NCBI GenBank assembly: GCA_028280675.1
Contig: JANQLI010000154.1
Span: 1 to 8,157 of the forward strand
DNA: 8,157 bases
Source of the DNA: Alphaproteobacteria bacterium
GTDB taxonomy: Bacteria > Pseudomonadota > Alphaproteobacteria > SMXP01
Reading direction: 5' to 3'
Shown here: piece by piece, positions 1 to 6,351 of the stretch
Numbering within the stretch: position 1 is the first letter of the stretch
Layout: each line of letters opens with the position of its first letter
Notes under the pieces: generated by a model
Told to the model about the DNA's origin: nothing
The model's input: the letters and a program-made list of their open reading frames with translations, nothing else
Database searches by the model: none
Position numbers and translations under genes: made by a program

Positions 1-327
1 TACCGGCAAAAGTTTGACGTGGCAGACCGTATCCTTGGCCATGTGCCTGGCTTTTTCCGCCCTCCGGCTGGATTTTTTCTCTGGTTAGATGTCAGTGCAA
101 GCAGCCTTTCCAGTGAAGAGGCAACGGTGAAGTTATATCGTGAGGCAGGGATCAAAGTCCTCCCCGGGAAATACCTGGCGACCGATATGCAACCCGGCGC
201 ACCAGGCGTGCCAGCACACATCAATGCGCCCACAAACCCCGGCGAAAATTTCATACGTATCGCCCTGGTGCATGATCTTGCGACAACCGAGAAATCGTTA
301 ATTTCCGTTAACCAAATCCTTTTCTAA
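1..327 (+). CDS. Class I/II pyridoxal-phosphate aminotransferase, C-terminal fragment (DapC-like)
   Basis: This reading frame is open from the first base, so the gene begins left of the window; 108 residues remain, about the last quarter of a fold-type I aminotransferase. The visible part is the C-terminal small domain. It contains RPPAGFFLWLDV, the conserved GIKVLPGKYLA segment and PGENFIRIALVHD, where the arginine of FIRIALV is at the position that binds the substrate alpha-carboxylate in this family. The wording resembles the alphaproteobacterial group often annotated as N-succinyldiaminopimelate aminotransferase (lysine and peptidoglycan precursor synthesis), but the specificity-determining and PLP-lysine regions are outside the window, so the substrate is inferred. 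A class I aminotransferase just upstream of ftsK is, from general knowledge, a common alphaproteobacterial arrangement. The apparent GTG at position 19 is internal, not a start. The gene ends 77 bases before ftsK with no clear terminator. Confidence 0.85.
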   Translation, partial: YRQKFDVADRILGHVPGFFRPPAGFFLWLDVSASSLSSEEATVKLYREAGIKVLPGKYLATDMQPGAPGVPAHINAPTNPGENFIRIALVHDLATTEKSLISVNQILF

Positions 328-369
328 ACCTGTCATTATAGGGCTAGCGACTCGCATTATTTCCAGTAC

Positions 370-389
370 CCGCCCCATTTCTGGGGTGG
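370..389 (+). promoter_or_regulatory. Stem-loop abutting the ftsK ribosome-binding site
   Basis: Positions 370-377 pair with 382-389 in an eight-base-pair stem, including one G-U pair, closed by a four-base loop (TTTC). The stem ends one base before the purine-rich AAGGTAAGGG that serves as the ribosome-binding region of ftsK (ATG at 405). No T-run follows, so it is not an intrinsic terminator for the upstream gene. It could shape ribosome access or mRNA stability; that role is inferred. Confidence 0.5.
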
Positions 390-404
390 AAGGTAAGGGT
401 TTGT

Positions 405-2909
405 ATGGCCATTCAAGACACATCGATCTGGCATCCCAAATTTTTCTGGGACCTGCTGCCAAAAAGTTTCCGCGACACAATCAACCGCCTATGGCATGAG
501 GCCCTTGGCGCGGTCTATACCCTGACCGGAATCTTTCTGCTTGGCGCATTGGCCAGTTACAATGTGAATGACCCAAGCCTGAACACCGCCAGCACCCTCT
601 TACCGACGAACTGGCTGGGTTGGCCGGGAGCTTATGCTGCGGATTTGTTGATGCAGAGCTTTGGCTTGGGGGCTTATTTCATTGCCTTTCCCTTCCTCGT
701 CTGGGGCCTCAGCCTCATTCTTTACGGCACATGGCCTGCCACACGCCAGCAAACATGGCGGCGTCTAATCGCGTGGGGTATATGCATTTTGGTTGGCGCG
801 TCGGTGTTTGGCCTCATTGCGACACCCGAAACCTGGCCTTTAAGGACCGGGCTTGGCGGCTTAATCGGATCTGCGTTTGCTTCGGCCTTTTTAGGGCTCT
901 TGACCCTCTTTTCCATTCCCGTCGCTGATATGATTTTACTCGGTGTAACGGCAAGCATTACGCTGATCAGTTTCTTCTATTGCCTCGGTTTAGCGCCACG
1001 CAATTTTGGCGCTGTTTGGGATACGCTCAGCCTCTGGTATTTTGTCAGCAAAGAGTTTGTTCAAAAACTCATTGGGCCGCGCATCAAAGAAGACCAGCGC
1101 TTGCGGACACGCACGCCTTTGCCACAACCAAGCTTCTATCAACGGACATGGGCTTTCTTCACACGCAAAAAACCCGACGCAAAGCGCATTGATCCGGTTG
1201 TGCGGTCGTCCGATCTGACAGATACCGCCAAAGCGCCCAAATCAAGTCCTTTGAAACGCCTGCGCAGAAACACAGAAGAGCACGATGCGGCGGAACGTTT
1301 AGACGCCACTCATGCCAGCAATGCGCAGATCATTCGCTCGAAGAAAGTCAAGAAAGGCAAACGTGAATCCAGCGAGGCGCAACCAACGCTGAATCTTGAG
1401 CCCTTCGATGACTACACACTGCCGCCGCTGAGTCTTCTGGCCAAACCAAAAACCATCAACACACAAGATGAAATCACCGATGACGCCCTGGAACAAAACG
1501 CACGTATGTTAGAGAGAGTGCTGGATGATTTCGGTGTGCGCGGAGAAATTATTCGCGTGCGTCCCGGACCTGTCGTGACGCTCTATGAACTGGAACCGGC
1601 TGCCGGGATCAAATCATCCCGCGTGATTGGCCTTGCCGATGATATTGCACGGTCTATGAGTGCAGTGTCTGCCCGTGTGGCTGTCGTGCCGGGCCGCAAT
1701 GTGATTGGGATTGAGCTTCCAAACTCACAGCGGGAGATCGTTTTCTTGCGTGAACTTCTCGCCACCCCGGAATATGAACGCACCGGATCCAAGCTCGCGC
1801 TCACATTAGGAAAAAATATCGGCGGTGAGCCCGTCGTCGCTGATCTTGCAACGATGCCGCATTTGCTCATCGCGGGAACCACGGGGTCTGGCAAATCTGT
1901 CGGGATCAACACCATGATCCTGTCCTTGCTGTATCGCCTGACGCCGAACCAATGCAAGTTGATCTTGATCGATCCGAAAATGCTGGAGCTCTCTGTCTAT
2001 GACGGTATTCCGCATTTGCTCGCCCCTGTTGTGACAGATCCCAAAAAGGCCGTGGTCGCCCTCAAGTGGGTTGTTCGGGAAATGGAAGACCGTTATCAAA
2101 ATATGTCAAAGCTTGGTGTACGGAATATTTCTGGCTACAACGCCCGTATCGCCGAAGCCATCGAATCAGGTGAATCGCTGACACGTACAGTGCAAACCGG
2201 TTTTGATCGCGAGACAGGGAAACCGATTTACGAGCAAGAAGAACTCACCCTCGAACACATGCCGTTCATTGTTGTGGTCGTCGATGAAATGGCCGACCTG
2301 ATGATGGTTGCTGGAAAAGACATTGAAGGCGCGGTGCAACGCCTCGCGCAAATGGCGCGGGCGGCCGGTATTCATTTGATCACGGCGACACAGCGCCCAA
2401 GTGTGGATGTGATTACGGGAACGATTAAAGCAAACTTCCCGACACGGATTAGTTTCCAAGTTACATCGAAAATTGACAGCCGCACCATTCTTGGCGAGCA
2501 GGGCAGCGAACAACTCCTTGGCCAAGGCGATATGCTCTATATGGCCGGTGGCGGGCGTATCCGCCGCGTCCATGGGCCATTCGTATCAGACGATGAAGTG
2601 GAAAAGGTTGTGCGCTACCTTAAGAAGCAAGGGGCGCCTGAATATGTCGAAGATGTCACCATCGAACCCGATGGGGATGCTCTTGGCGGCCTTTTGGGCA
2701 AAGGCGACGGGGATGAACTCTATGATGAAGCAGTGCAAATCGTCGCCCGCGATAACAAAGCCTCAACAAGTTACATCCAACGCCGCTTGCAAATCGGCTA
2801 CAATCGCGCCGCCCGCATCGTCGAACGAATGGAAGAAGAAGGCGTCATCTCGCCACCGAATAATGCTGGCAAGCGCGACGTCTTGGTTGGCGATCACTCT
2901 CAATATTAA
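405..2909 (+). CDS. ftsK: DNA translocase FtsK
   Basis: Septum-anchored, ATP-driven hexameric pump that moves chromosome ends toward dif during division and activates XerCD resolution. All parts are present in 834 residues. The N-terminal membrane domain has about four hydrophobic segments (near residues 34-52, 88-107, 121-139 and 154-195). A charged, lysine/arginine-rich linker follows (about 225-345), then the alpha/beta RecA-like motor from about 350. Walker A is GTTGSGKS at 491-498; Walker B is VVVVDE at 623-628; the QRPSVDVITGTIKANFP segment follows. The C-terminal winged-helix gamma domain (about 770-832) contains YIQRRLQIGYNRAARIVERM and would read polar KOPS sequences and contact XerD. 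The linker is far shorter than in E. coli FtsK (over 1,300 residues), as is usual in alphaproteobacteria. The start is supported by AAGGTAAGGG five bases upstream. lolA follows after 104 bases. No key residue appears altered. Confidence 0.97.
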   Translation: MAIQDTSIWHPKFFWDLLPKSFRDTINRLWHEALGAVYTLTGIFLLGALASYNVNDPSLNTASTLLPTNWLGWPGAYAADLLMQSFGLGAYFIAFPFLVWGLSLILYGTWPATRQQTWRRLIAWGICILVGASVFGLIATPETWPLRTGLGGLIGSAFASAFLGLLTLFSIPVADMILLGVTASITLISFFYCLGLAPRNFGAVWDTLSLWYFVSKEFVQKLIGPRIKEDQRLRTRTPLPQPSFYQRTWAFFTRKKPDAKRIDPVVRSSDLTDTAKAPKSSPLKRLRRNTEEHDAAERLDATHASNAQIIRSKKVKKGKRESSEAQPTLNLEPFDDYTLPPLSLLAKPKTINTQDEITDDALEQNARMLERVLDDFGVRGEIIRVRPGPVVTLYELEPAAGIKSSRVIGLADDIARSMSAVSARVAVVPGRNVIGIELPNSQREIVFLRELLATPEYERTGSKLALTLGKNIGGEPVVADLATMPHLLIAGTTGSGKSVGINTMILSLLYRLTPNQCKLILIDPKMLELSVYDGIPHLLAPVVTDPKKAVVALKWVVREMEDRYQNMSKLGVRNISGYNARIAEAIESGESLTRTVQTGFDRETGKPIYEQEELTLEHMPFIVVVVDEMADLMMVAGKDIEGAVQRLAQMARAAGIHLITATQRPSVDVITGTIKANFPTRISFQVTSKIDSRTILGEQGSEQLLGQGDMLYMAGGGRIRRVHGPFVSDDEVEKVVRYLKKQGAPEYVEDVTIEPDGDALGGLLGKGDGDELYDEAVQIVARDNKASTSYIQRRLQIGYNRAARIVERMEEEGVISPPNNAGKRDVLVGDHSQY

Positions 2910-3013
2910 AGCCATAAACCTGAACGGCAGCAAAATGAACTGGGGCGAGGTTAAGACCGCCCTGCCCTGTTCACCTCTTGTTTTTGCCATATTGAGTTTG
3001 TAAGACTCATCTC

Positions 3014-3673
3014 ATGACACACGCAATCATCACACGCCGTCTGCTTTTGGGCTCCCTTGCCGCAACCGTGCTCACGCCATCGTTTGTGCAGGCGCAGATG
3101 GAGGTCCTGCCATTAAGCGATGACGACCAAGACACTGTGCTCGATAAGATTAGTAGCTATATCAATAGTCTGAGCTCGCTCAAGGGGCGCTTCATCCAGC
3201 AAGCGCCAACGGGGCAGGTTGATACCGGCAGATTTTATCTGCGCCGCCCAGGACGAATGCGCTTTGAATATGATGACCCCAATCCACTGGTGATTGTATC
3301 CGATGGTCGCTGGGTGATGCTCAATGACCGCGCCCTCGAAACCGTGGATCGCTACCCCTTAAGCTCCACCCCGCTCAAATTTATTTTGCGTAAGGAGCTG
3401 AATTTCCGCGAGGATGAGAACATTGTGAATGTGCAAAAGGTTGGCGAAGATGGCGTCATCATCACCGCTCGCGAAGACGAGGGCGAAGCGCAAGGCGAAT
3501 TAAATCTGTACTTTGGGGAGTCCCCCATTGAGCTGAGGCAATGGGCTGTCACCGACGCGCAAGGCTATCAAACCATCGTTTCGTTTCACGATTTGGTGAA
3601 AGATGAGAAACTGAACGCCCGGCTTTTTGTTGTGGAGGAAGAGATCAATCCGTTCGACCGGAAAAATCGCTAA
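3014..3673 (+). CDS. lolA: Outer-membrane lipoprotein carrier protein LolA
   Basis: Periplasmic chaperone that accepts lipoproteins from the inner-membrane LolCDE transporter and carries them to the outer membrane. The 219-residue product begins with a signal peptide: twin arginines at 8-9, a hydrophobic stretch LLLGSLAATVL, and a likely signal peptidase I site after VQA (residue 27). The mature part shows LolA-family wording: SLSSLKGRFIQ, GRFYLRRPGRMRFEYDDPNPLVIVSDGRWV, and LNLYFGESPIELRQWAVTDAQG, consistent with the open beta-barrel that holds acyl chains. Length fits the family. The RRLLLGS segment looks Tat-like, although LolA is normally a Sec substrate. The ATG is preceded by only a weak Shine-Dalgarno match, but it is the start that supplies a full signal peptide. 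ftsK followed by lolA is a common alphaproteobacterial order; co-transcription is plausible because I find no convincing terminator between them. Confidence 0.93.
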   Translation: MTHAIITRRLLLGSLAATVLTPSFVQAQMEVLPLSDDDQDTVLDKISSYINSLSSLKGRFIQQAPTGQVDTGRFYLRRPGRMRFEYDDPNPLVIVSDGRWVMLNDRALETVDRYPLSSTPLKFILRKELNFREDENIVNVQKVGEDGVIITAREDEGEAQGELNLYFGESPIELRQWAVTDAQGYQTIVSFHDLVKDEKLNARLFVVEEEINPFDRKNR

Positions 3674-3743
3674 AATCTGGGCTTTTCCAGAATAGCCCTC
3701 ATTGTTGCATATTCGCAACGCTCAATCATTAAAAACTTCTTGC

Positions 3744-3771
3744 TTGCACTTTTTTTCGGACCTGCTACATT
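3744..3771 (+). promoter_or_regulatory. Sigma70-type promoter of a candidate small RNA
   Basis: TTGCAC (3744-3749) and TACATT (3766-3771) are separated by 16 bases, a good match to the housekeeping -35/-10 consensus. Transcription would start near 3778-3780. No reading frame begins close downstream; instead a structured stretch ending in an intrinsic terminator follows. The assignment rests on motif match and context only. Confidence 0.6.
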
Positions 3772-3778
3772 ATTGACA

Positions 3779-3932
3779 CAGCGGGCGAGATTACCCGCCA
3801 AATCAGCGTTGCCCCCCCCGCTTGCAGATTTGGCTCTCGCTTAGCAGCGTCGGAATATCCCCTCCCGGCGCAACGCGCACATCGCGTCGAAGCGCCTGGC
3901 TCCTATAAGCGAGCCGGGCGTTTCTTATTTTT
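3779..3932 (+). ncRNA. Candidate small noncoding RNA, about 150 nt, family unknown
   Basis: This stretch between lolA and the 205-residue gene is bounded by a good promoter and a strong intrinsic terminator, with no convincing reading frame inside. Visible structure: a 5' hairpin GCGGG/CCCGC (3781-3785 with 3794-3798); a longer-range stem GCGTTGC/GCAACGC (3806-3812 with 3870-3876); a small hairpin CGCT/AGCG (3838-3841 with 3846-3849); and the terminator hairpin. Two C-rich patches, eight C (3812-3819) and CCCCTCCC (3859-3866), may be largely unpaired and resemble anti-Shine-Dalgarno motifs of some regulatory RNAs. I do not see the hallmarks of SRP RNA, tmRNA or RNase P RNA, and the separate end hairpins do not look like 6S RNA, though 6S cannot be excluded. 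An alternative is a leader of the downstream gene with premature termination. Confidence 0.5.
3893..3932 (+). terminator. Rho-independent terminator
   Basis: A ten-base-pair stem (3893-3902 with 3911-3920, one G-U pair) with an eight-base loop is followed at once by TTTCTTATTTTT (3921-3932). It is the clearest terminator in the window. It lies 73 bases before the next gene, so it most likely ends the candidate small RNA or transcripts coming from lolA. Confidence 0.8.
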
Positions 3933-3953
3933 GGGAGGCCCAAGCTTAGAAAA

Positions 3954-3968
3954 TGCTCTATAAGAGCA
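3954..3968. promoter_or_regulatory. Perfect 6-bp-arm palindrome, possible operator
   Basis: TGCTCT and AGAGCA flank a three-base centre (ATA), forming a 15-base dyad about 40 bases upstream of the ATG at 4008. A second short dyad, TTGGG-AGG-CCCAA, lies at 3931-3943. The position suits a transcription-factor site or a small leader hairpin for the downstream gene. No regulator is recognisable from the motif. Confidence 0.3.
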
Positions 3969-4007
3969 CTCTGACACGCCACTCTTGACCGCGAACATCT
4001 GCCATAT

Positions 4008-4625
4008 ATGTCCGATACGCCTGCATTTGATGACTTCTCCCCTGATGAGAACGCACTGGAGGAGATCATCGGCGATATTCCTCGCCTGATCACCTTGCGC
4101 ACTTTTGCCGACAAGACACAGACTGTGCGGTGGTTTCAAGAGGTTGGCGAAGACCCAACCTCTGACATACGCAATCAAAGCCAAACCTATCTGGACGCCC
4201 TTGGGTTTCCCTATATCGATACGGCTTTCATTTTAAATTGGGAGGATGCGGAAGCTGCGGCCGCAAGTCTCGATTGGGATCATGCCGGTTGGGAGGCGGA
4301 AGAGCAGTTACGCGCTGGGCTTGTCGCCCGCGCCCTTGAGGATCTGAGTGAAGATGCGCTGAGCGTTGCGCTTAATCATGTTGCGGCGATGGCGGGCGGC
4401 AGTCTCAAAGAGCATATCGCGCATGTCGCGGCATTGTGGGATTTGGAACATGACGCCCCTTTTCTGACAGCCGCAGCCGGAGCAGCCATCCAAGCCGCAC
4501 ACCAGGCTGCCCTCGTTTTTGCTGCCGATGCAGATGACGATCACCCCTTTATTTTGAAATACCATTTATTCGAATCCGGACGCTGGCCCATTGGGATTGC
4601 CGGTGCGACATTTAATTTGTTTTAG
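4008..4625 (+). CDS. Hypothetical acidic protein upstream of exodeoxyribonuclease III
   Basis: I do not recognise this 205-residue protein. The N-terminus is strongly acidic (DDFSPDENALEEIIGDIP). The middle is alanine-rich and probably helical, with LRAGLVARALEDLSEDALSV and a histidine-containing segment SLKEHIAHVAALWDLEHD. An alanine-rich AAAGAAIQAAHQAALVFAAD leads to another acidic patch DADDDHP, and the end is IGIAGATFNLF. There is no signal peptide, clear membrane helix or known catalytic motif, so it is probably cytosolic. Codon-scale features match its neighbours, and it ends 16 bases before the ExoIII start, so the two genes probably share a transcript. No clear Shine-Dalgarno sequence precedes the ATG at 4008; the start could be leaderless or lie elsewhere. 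That it is a real gene is supported by the long open frame and tight spacing; function is unknown. Confidence 0.75.
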   Translation: MSDTPAFDDFSPDENALEEIIGDIPRLITLRTFADKTQTVRWFQEVGEDPTSDIRNQSQTYLDALGFPYIDTAFILNWEDAEAAAASLDWDHAGWEAEEQLRAGLVARALEDLSEDALSVALNHVAAMAGGSLKEHIAHVAALWDLEHDAPFLTAAAGAAIQAAHQAALVFAADADDDHPFILKYHLFESGRWPIGIAGATFNLF

Positions 4626-4641
4626 TCTTGGAGACACTACT

Positions 4642-5451
4642 TTGCCCAGAAAACATATTCGCTTTGCCACTTGGAACATTAATTCCGTGCGCATCCGAAC
4701 ACATTTAATTGAGCAATGCGTCACGGAGCACAATCCGGATATTATCTGCCTGCAGGAAACCAAATGCACCAATGATCAGTTCCCGGAGAAGTTTTTCCGC
4801 AAGCTTGGCTATGACCATATCGCCCTGAATGGCATGAAAGGGTATCACGGGGTTGCGACAGTCTCACGTATTCCATTTGATGATGTGGAAACCAAAGAGT
4901 TTTGCGGCAAGGGGGATACGCGCCACATTATGACGCGCATTTGCGGCGACATTGACCTCCATAACTTTTATGTGCCTGCAGGCGGCGATGTGCCGGATCG
5001 CGAAGCCAATGAGAAGTTTGATCATAAACTCAACTTTCTCAATGAAATGACGAGCTGGTTTAAGAACAGACGCAATAAAACAAAAAACAAGTATATCCTT
5101 GTTGGCGACCTGAACATTGCCCCTCTTGAGCATGATGTCTGGTCACACAAGCAATTACTGAAAGTTGTTAGCCACACACCCATTGAAGTCGCACACCTTG
5201 CTGAGGTTCAAGCCGCGCATAAGTGGATCGATGTGATGCGCGCAGAAATCCCGGAACCGGAAAAAATCTTTACCTGGTGGAGTTACCGCTCACCCGACTG
5301 GACAAAAAATGACCGTGGGCGACGGCTTGATCATATTTGGGTCACACCCGCGCTGAAGGATCAAGTCGGAAATGTTGAGGTGGTTCGCCATGCAAGGTCA
5401 TGGGAGAAACCATCGGATCATGTGCCTGTTTTAGCAACTCTGAAAGTTTAA
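4642..5451 (+). CDS. xth: Exodeoxyribonuclease III (AP endonuclease family 1)
   Basis: Mg-dependent enzyme that cuts abasic sites and trims 3' ends of duplex DNA in base-excision repair. The endonuclease/exonuclease/phosphatase signatures occur in order: TWNINSVR (N12), CLQETKC (E39, metal ligand), YHGVATVSR, GDLNIAP (D156 and N158), GRRLDHIW (D230) and SDHVPV (D259-H260, the catalytic pair). These match E. coli ExoIII positions to within a few residues. The TTG at 4642 is chosen as start because GGAGA lies at 4630-4634, at normal spacing, and gives 269 residues, against 268 in E. coli. The upstream ATG at 4591 would add 17 residues unlike the family and overlap the previous gene by 35 bases. 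The gene probably follows the 205-residue gene in an operon. Its stop overlaps that of the convergent response regulator. Confidence 0.95.
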   Translation: MPRKHIRFATWNINSVRIRTHLIEQCVTEHNPDIICLQETKCTNDQFPEKFFRKLGYDHIALNGMKGYHGVATVSRIPFDDVETKEFCGKGDTRHIMTRICGDIDLHNFYVPAGGDVPDREANEKFDHKLNFLNEMTSWFKNRRNKTKNKYILVGDLNIAPLEHDVWSHKQLLKVVSHTPIEVAHLAEVQAAHKWIDVMRAEIPEPEKIFTWWSYRSPDWTKNDRGRRLDHIWVTPALKDQVGNVEVVRHARSWEKPSDHVPVLATLKV

Positions 5452-6134
5452 GGGGCGAGACGATACCCGCCGGTTTCTGTCACCAAGAGACTAGCATTCG
5501 ACGGGTCTTGTTCAATCTTTTGCCGCAAACGATAAATATGTGTCTCAAGCGTGTGGGTGGTGACACCGGAATTATACCCCCACACTTCGTGCAGCAGCAC
5601 ATCGCGCCCAACAACGCGGTCGCCGGCGCGGTAAAGATATTTAAGGATCGCGGTTTCTTTTTCTGTGAGGCGAATCTTGGCCGATTCTTCCCCTTCAAGA
5701 ATTTTGGCGCTGGGCCGGAATGTGTAAGGACCTATTTTGAAAACCGCATCTTCACTTTGCTCATGGGAGCGCAAATGCGCACGCACGCGCGCCAGTAAAA
5801 CCCCAAAGCGGAACGGCTTGGTGACATAATCATTGGCGCCCGCATCCAGGCCTAAGATCGTATCCGCTTCGGAATCATGACCTGTCAGCATAATGATCGG
5901 GCATTTGATTCCGGATTTGCGCATCAGACGGCAGACTTCGCGGCCATCAAAATCTTCGAGACCGACATCAAGTAGGATCAGATCCACATGATCCGCTTTT
6001 GCCTTTTCAAGGCCCGCGGTTCCAGATTCCGCTTGCGCAACCACGAACTCCTCATGCAAGGCAAGCTGTTCCGCCAACGCCTCGCGCAGGGTTTCGTCAT
6101 CATCAATAATTAATATCTTTTTTGCGCCGCTCAT
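5448..6134 (-). CDS. OmpR/PhoB-family response regulator (orphan, CenR-like)
   Basis: Two-component transcription factor of 228 residues. The receiver domain (about 1-122) has the acidic cluster D11-D13, phosphoacceptor D56 in LILLDVGLEDFDG, T84 in IMLTGHD and K106 in YVTKPF. The C-terminal winged helix (about 130-226) contains RLTEKETAILKYLYRAGDRVVG and the recognition region TTHTLETHIYRLRQKIE. All phosphorylation residues are intact. The wording resembles the alphaproteobacterial envelope regulator CenR; that identity is from memory and not certain. No histidine kinase is adjacent, so its partner is elsewhere. GTG, ATG and ATG occur in a row at 6140, 6137 and 6134; GAGG at 6143-6140 has the best spacing for the ATG at 6134, though the first two codons cannot be excluded. 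A dyad-rich 284-base region lies upstream. The stop overlaps that of the convergent ExoIII gene. Confidence 0.92.
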   Translation of the reverse strand: MSGAKKILIIDDDETLREALAEQLALHEEFVVAQAESGTAGLEKAKADHVDLILLDVGLEDFDGREVCRLMRKSGIKCPIIMLTGHDSEADTILGLDAGANDYVTKPFRFGVLLARVRAHLRSHEQSEDAVFKIGPYTFRPSAKILEGEESAKIRLTEKETAILKYLYRAGDRVVGRDVLLHEVWGYNSGVTTHTLETHIYRLRQKIEQDPSNASLLVTETGGYRLAP

Positions 6135-6146
6135 CATCACCTCGCT

Positions 6147-6175
6147 TTTATGCCCGAATGGGCCCGTACTTTCAA
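6147..6175 (-). promoter_or_regulatory. Possible promoter of the response regulator
   Basis: Reading the minus strand, TTGAAA (6175-6170) and CATAAA (6152-6147) are separated by 17 bases, a fair -35/-10 pair. It would give a very short leader, close to the ribosome-binding GAGG, which weakens the case. A second TTGAAAG lies further upstream (6192-6186), so these may instead be repeated regulator half-sites. Confidence 0.25.
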
Positions 6176-6218
6176 TTCCCCTGACCTTTCAAAAATAAGA
6201 CTTTTTCCGTGTTTGAGA

Positions 6219-6235
6219 ATTGAACTGTCTTCAAT
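6219..6235. promoter_or_regulatory. Inverted repeat ATTGAA-N5-TTCAAT, possible operator
   Basis: Two perfect six-base arms flank CTGTC, about 85 bases upstream of the response-regulator start. CTTTCAA half-sites recur at 6169-6175 and 6186-6192. The cluster could be a binding region for the regulator itself or another dimeric factor; this is inferred from position and symmetry only. Confidence 0.3.
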
Positions 6236-6238
6236 CCA

Positions 6239-6265
6239 CCTCACAGCCCTGTGAGGGCTTGTGAG
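6239..6265. repeat. Overlapping dyads able to form alternative hairpins
   Basis: CCTCACAG (6239-6246) and CTGTGAGG (6249-6256) form an eight-base-arm palindrome with a two-base centre. Overlapping it, AGCCCT (6245-6250) and AGGGCT (6254-6259) form a six-base-pair stem that extends by CTCAC/GTGAG (6240-6244 with 6261-6265) across one bulged base, giving eleven pairs. The two pairings exclude each other. No T-run follows on either strand, so it is not an intrinsic terminator. It could be a protein-binding site or part of a structured leader for the regulator. Confidence 0.5.
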
Positions 6266-6281
6266 AGGGGGCTGAACACCG

Positions 6282-6351
6282 AGAAAAGCGGTAAACGTCG
6301 CCCACCCCTGATACGCACAAAAGAATGAGTTGGATTTACCGCAGAAAAGCG
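6282..6351. repeat. Paired repeat: 9-bp direct copies plus 8-bp inverted arms
   Basis: AGAAAAGCG occurs at 6282-6290 and again at 6343-6351. GCGGTAAA (6288-6295) is inverted as TTTACCGC (6335-6342). The elements overlap the direct copies at their edges, framing about 39 bases with no recognisable gene. It may be a pair of regulator sites or a long-loop stem; on the minus strand the downstream arm runs into TTTTCT. Function is unknown. Confidence 0.35.

Noticed and set aside
2943..2962. GGGCG/CGCCC hairpin between ftsK and lolA as a terminator
   Set aside because: Only five pairs with a ten-base loop, and the T-run lies about 15 bases further on, so it does not fit an intrinsic terminator.
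2960..2967. KOPS-like octamer (GGGCAGGG on the minus strand) just after ftsK
   Set aside because: About one match to the GGGNAGGG pattern is expected by chance in a window this size on two strands, so it carries no weight.
2473..3003. A 176-codon plus-strand frame overlapping the end of ftsK
   Set aside because: It is an out-of-frame shadow of the well-supported ftsK C-terminus, with no recognisable protein features.
2978..3006. TTGTTT-N17-TAAGAC as a lolA promoter
   Set aside because: The -10 match is poor and transcription would start at or past the ATG at 3014.
3779..3932. Identification of the candidate RNA as SRP RNA, tmRNA, RNase P RNA or 6S RNA
   Set aside because: I see no SRP GGAAGGAAGCAGCC-type core and no tmRNA or RNase P signatures, and the two ends form separate hairpins rather than the long closing stem expected of 6S RNA.
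3803..4184. Overlapping minus-strand reading frames of 93-103 codons
   Set aside because: They run across the terminator and the start of the 205-residue gene, have no family resemblance and are best explained as chance open frames.
4591..4641. In-frame ATG giving a 286-residue ExoIII
   Set aside because: It overlaps the upstream gene by 35 bases, lacks a good Shine-Dalgarno sequence and adds residues unlike the family; TTG at 4642 with GGAGA fits better.
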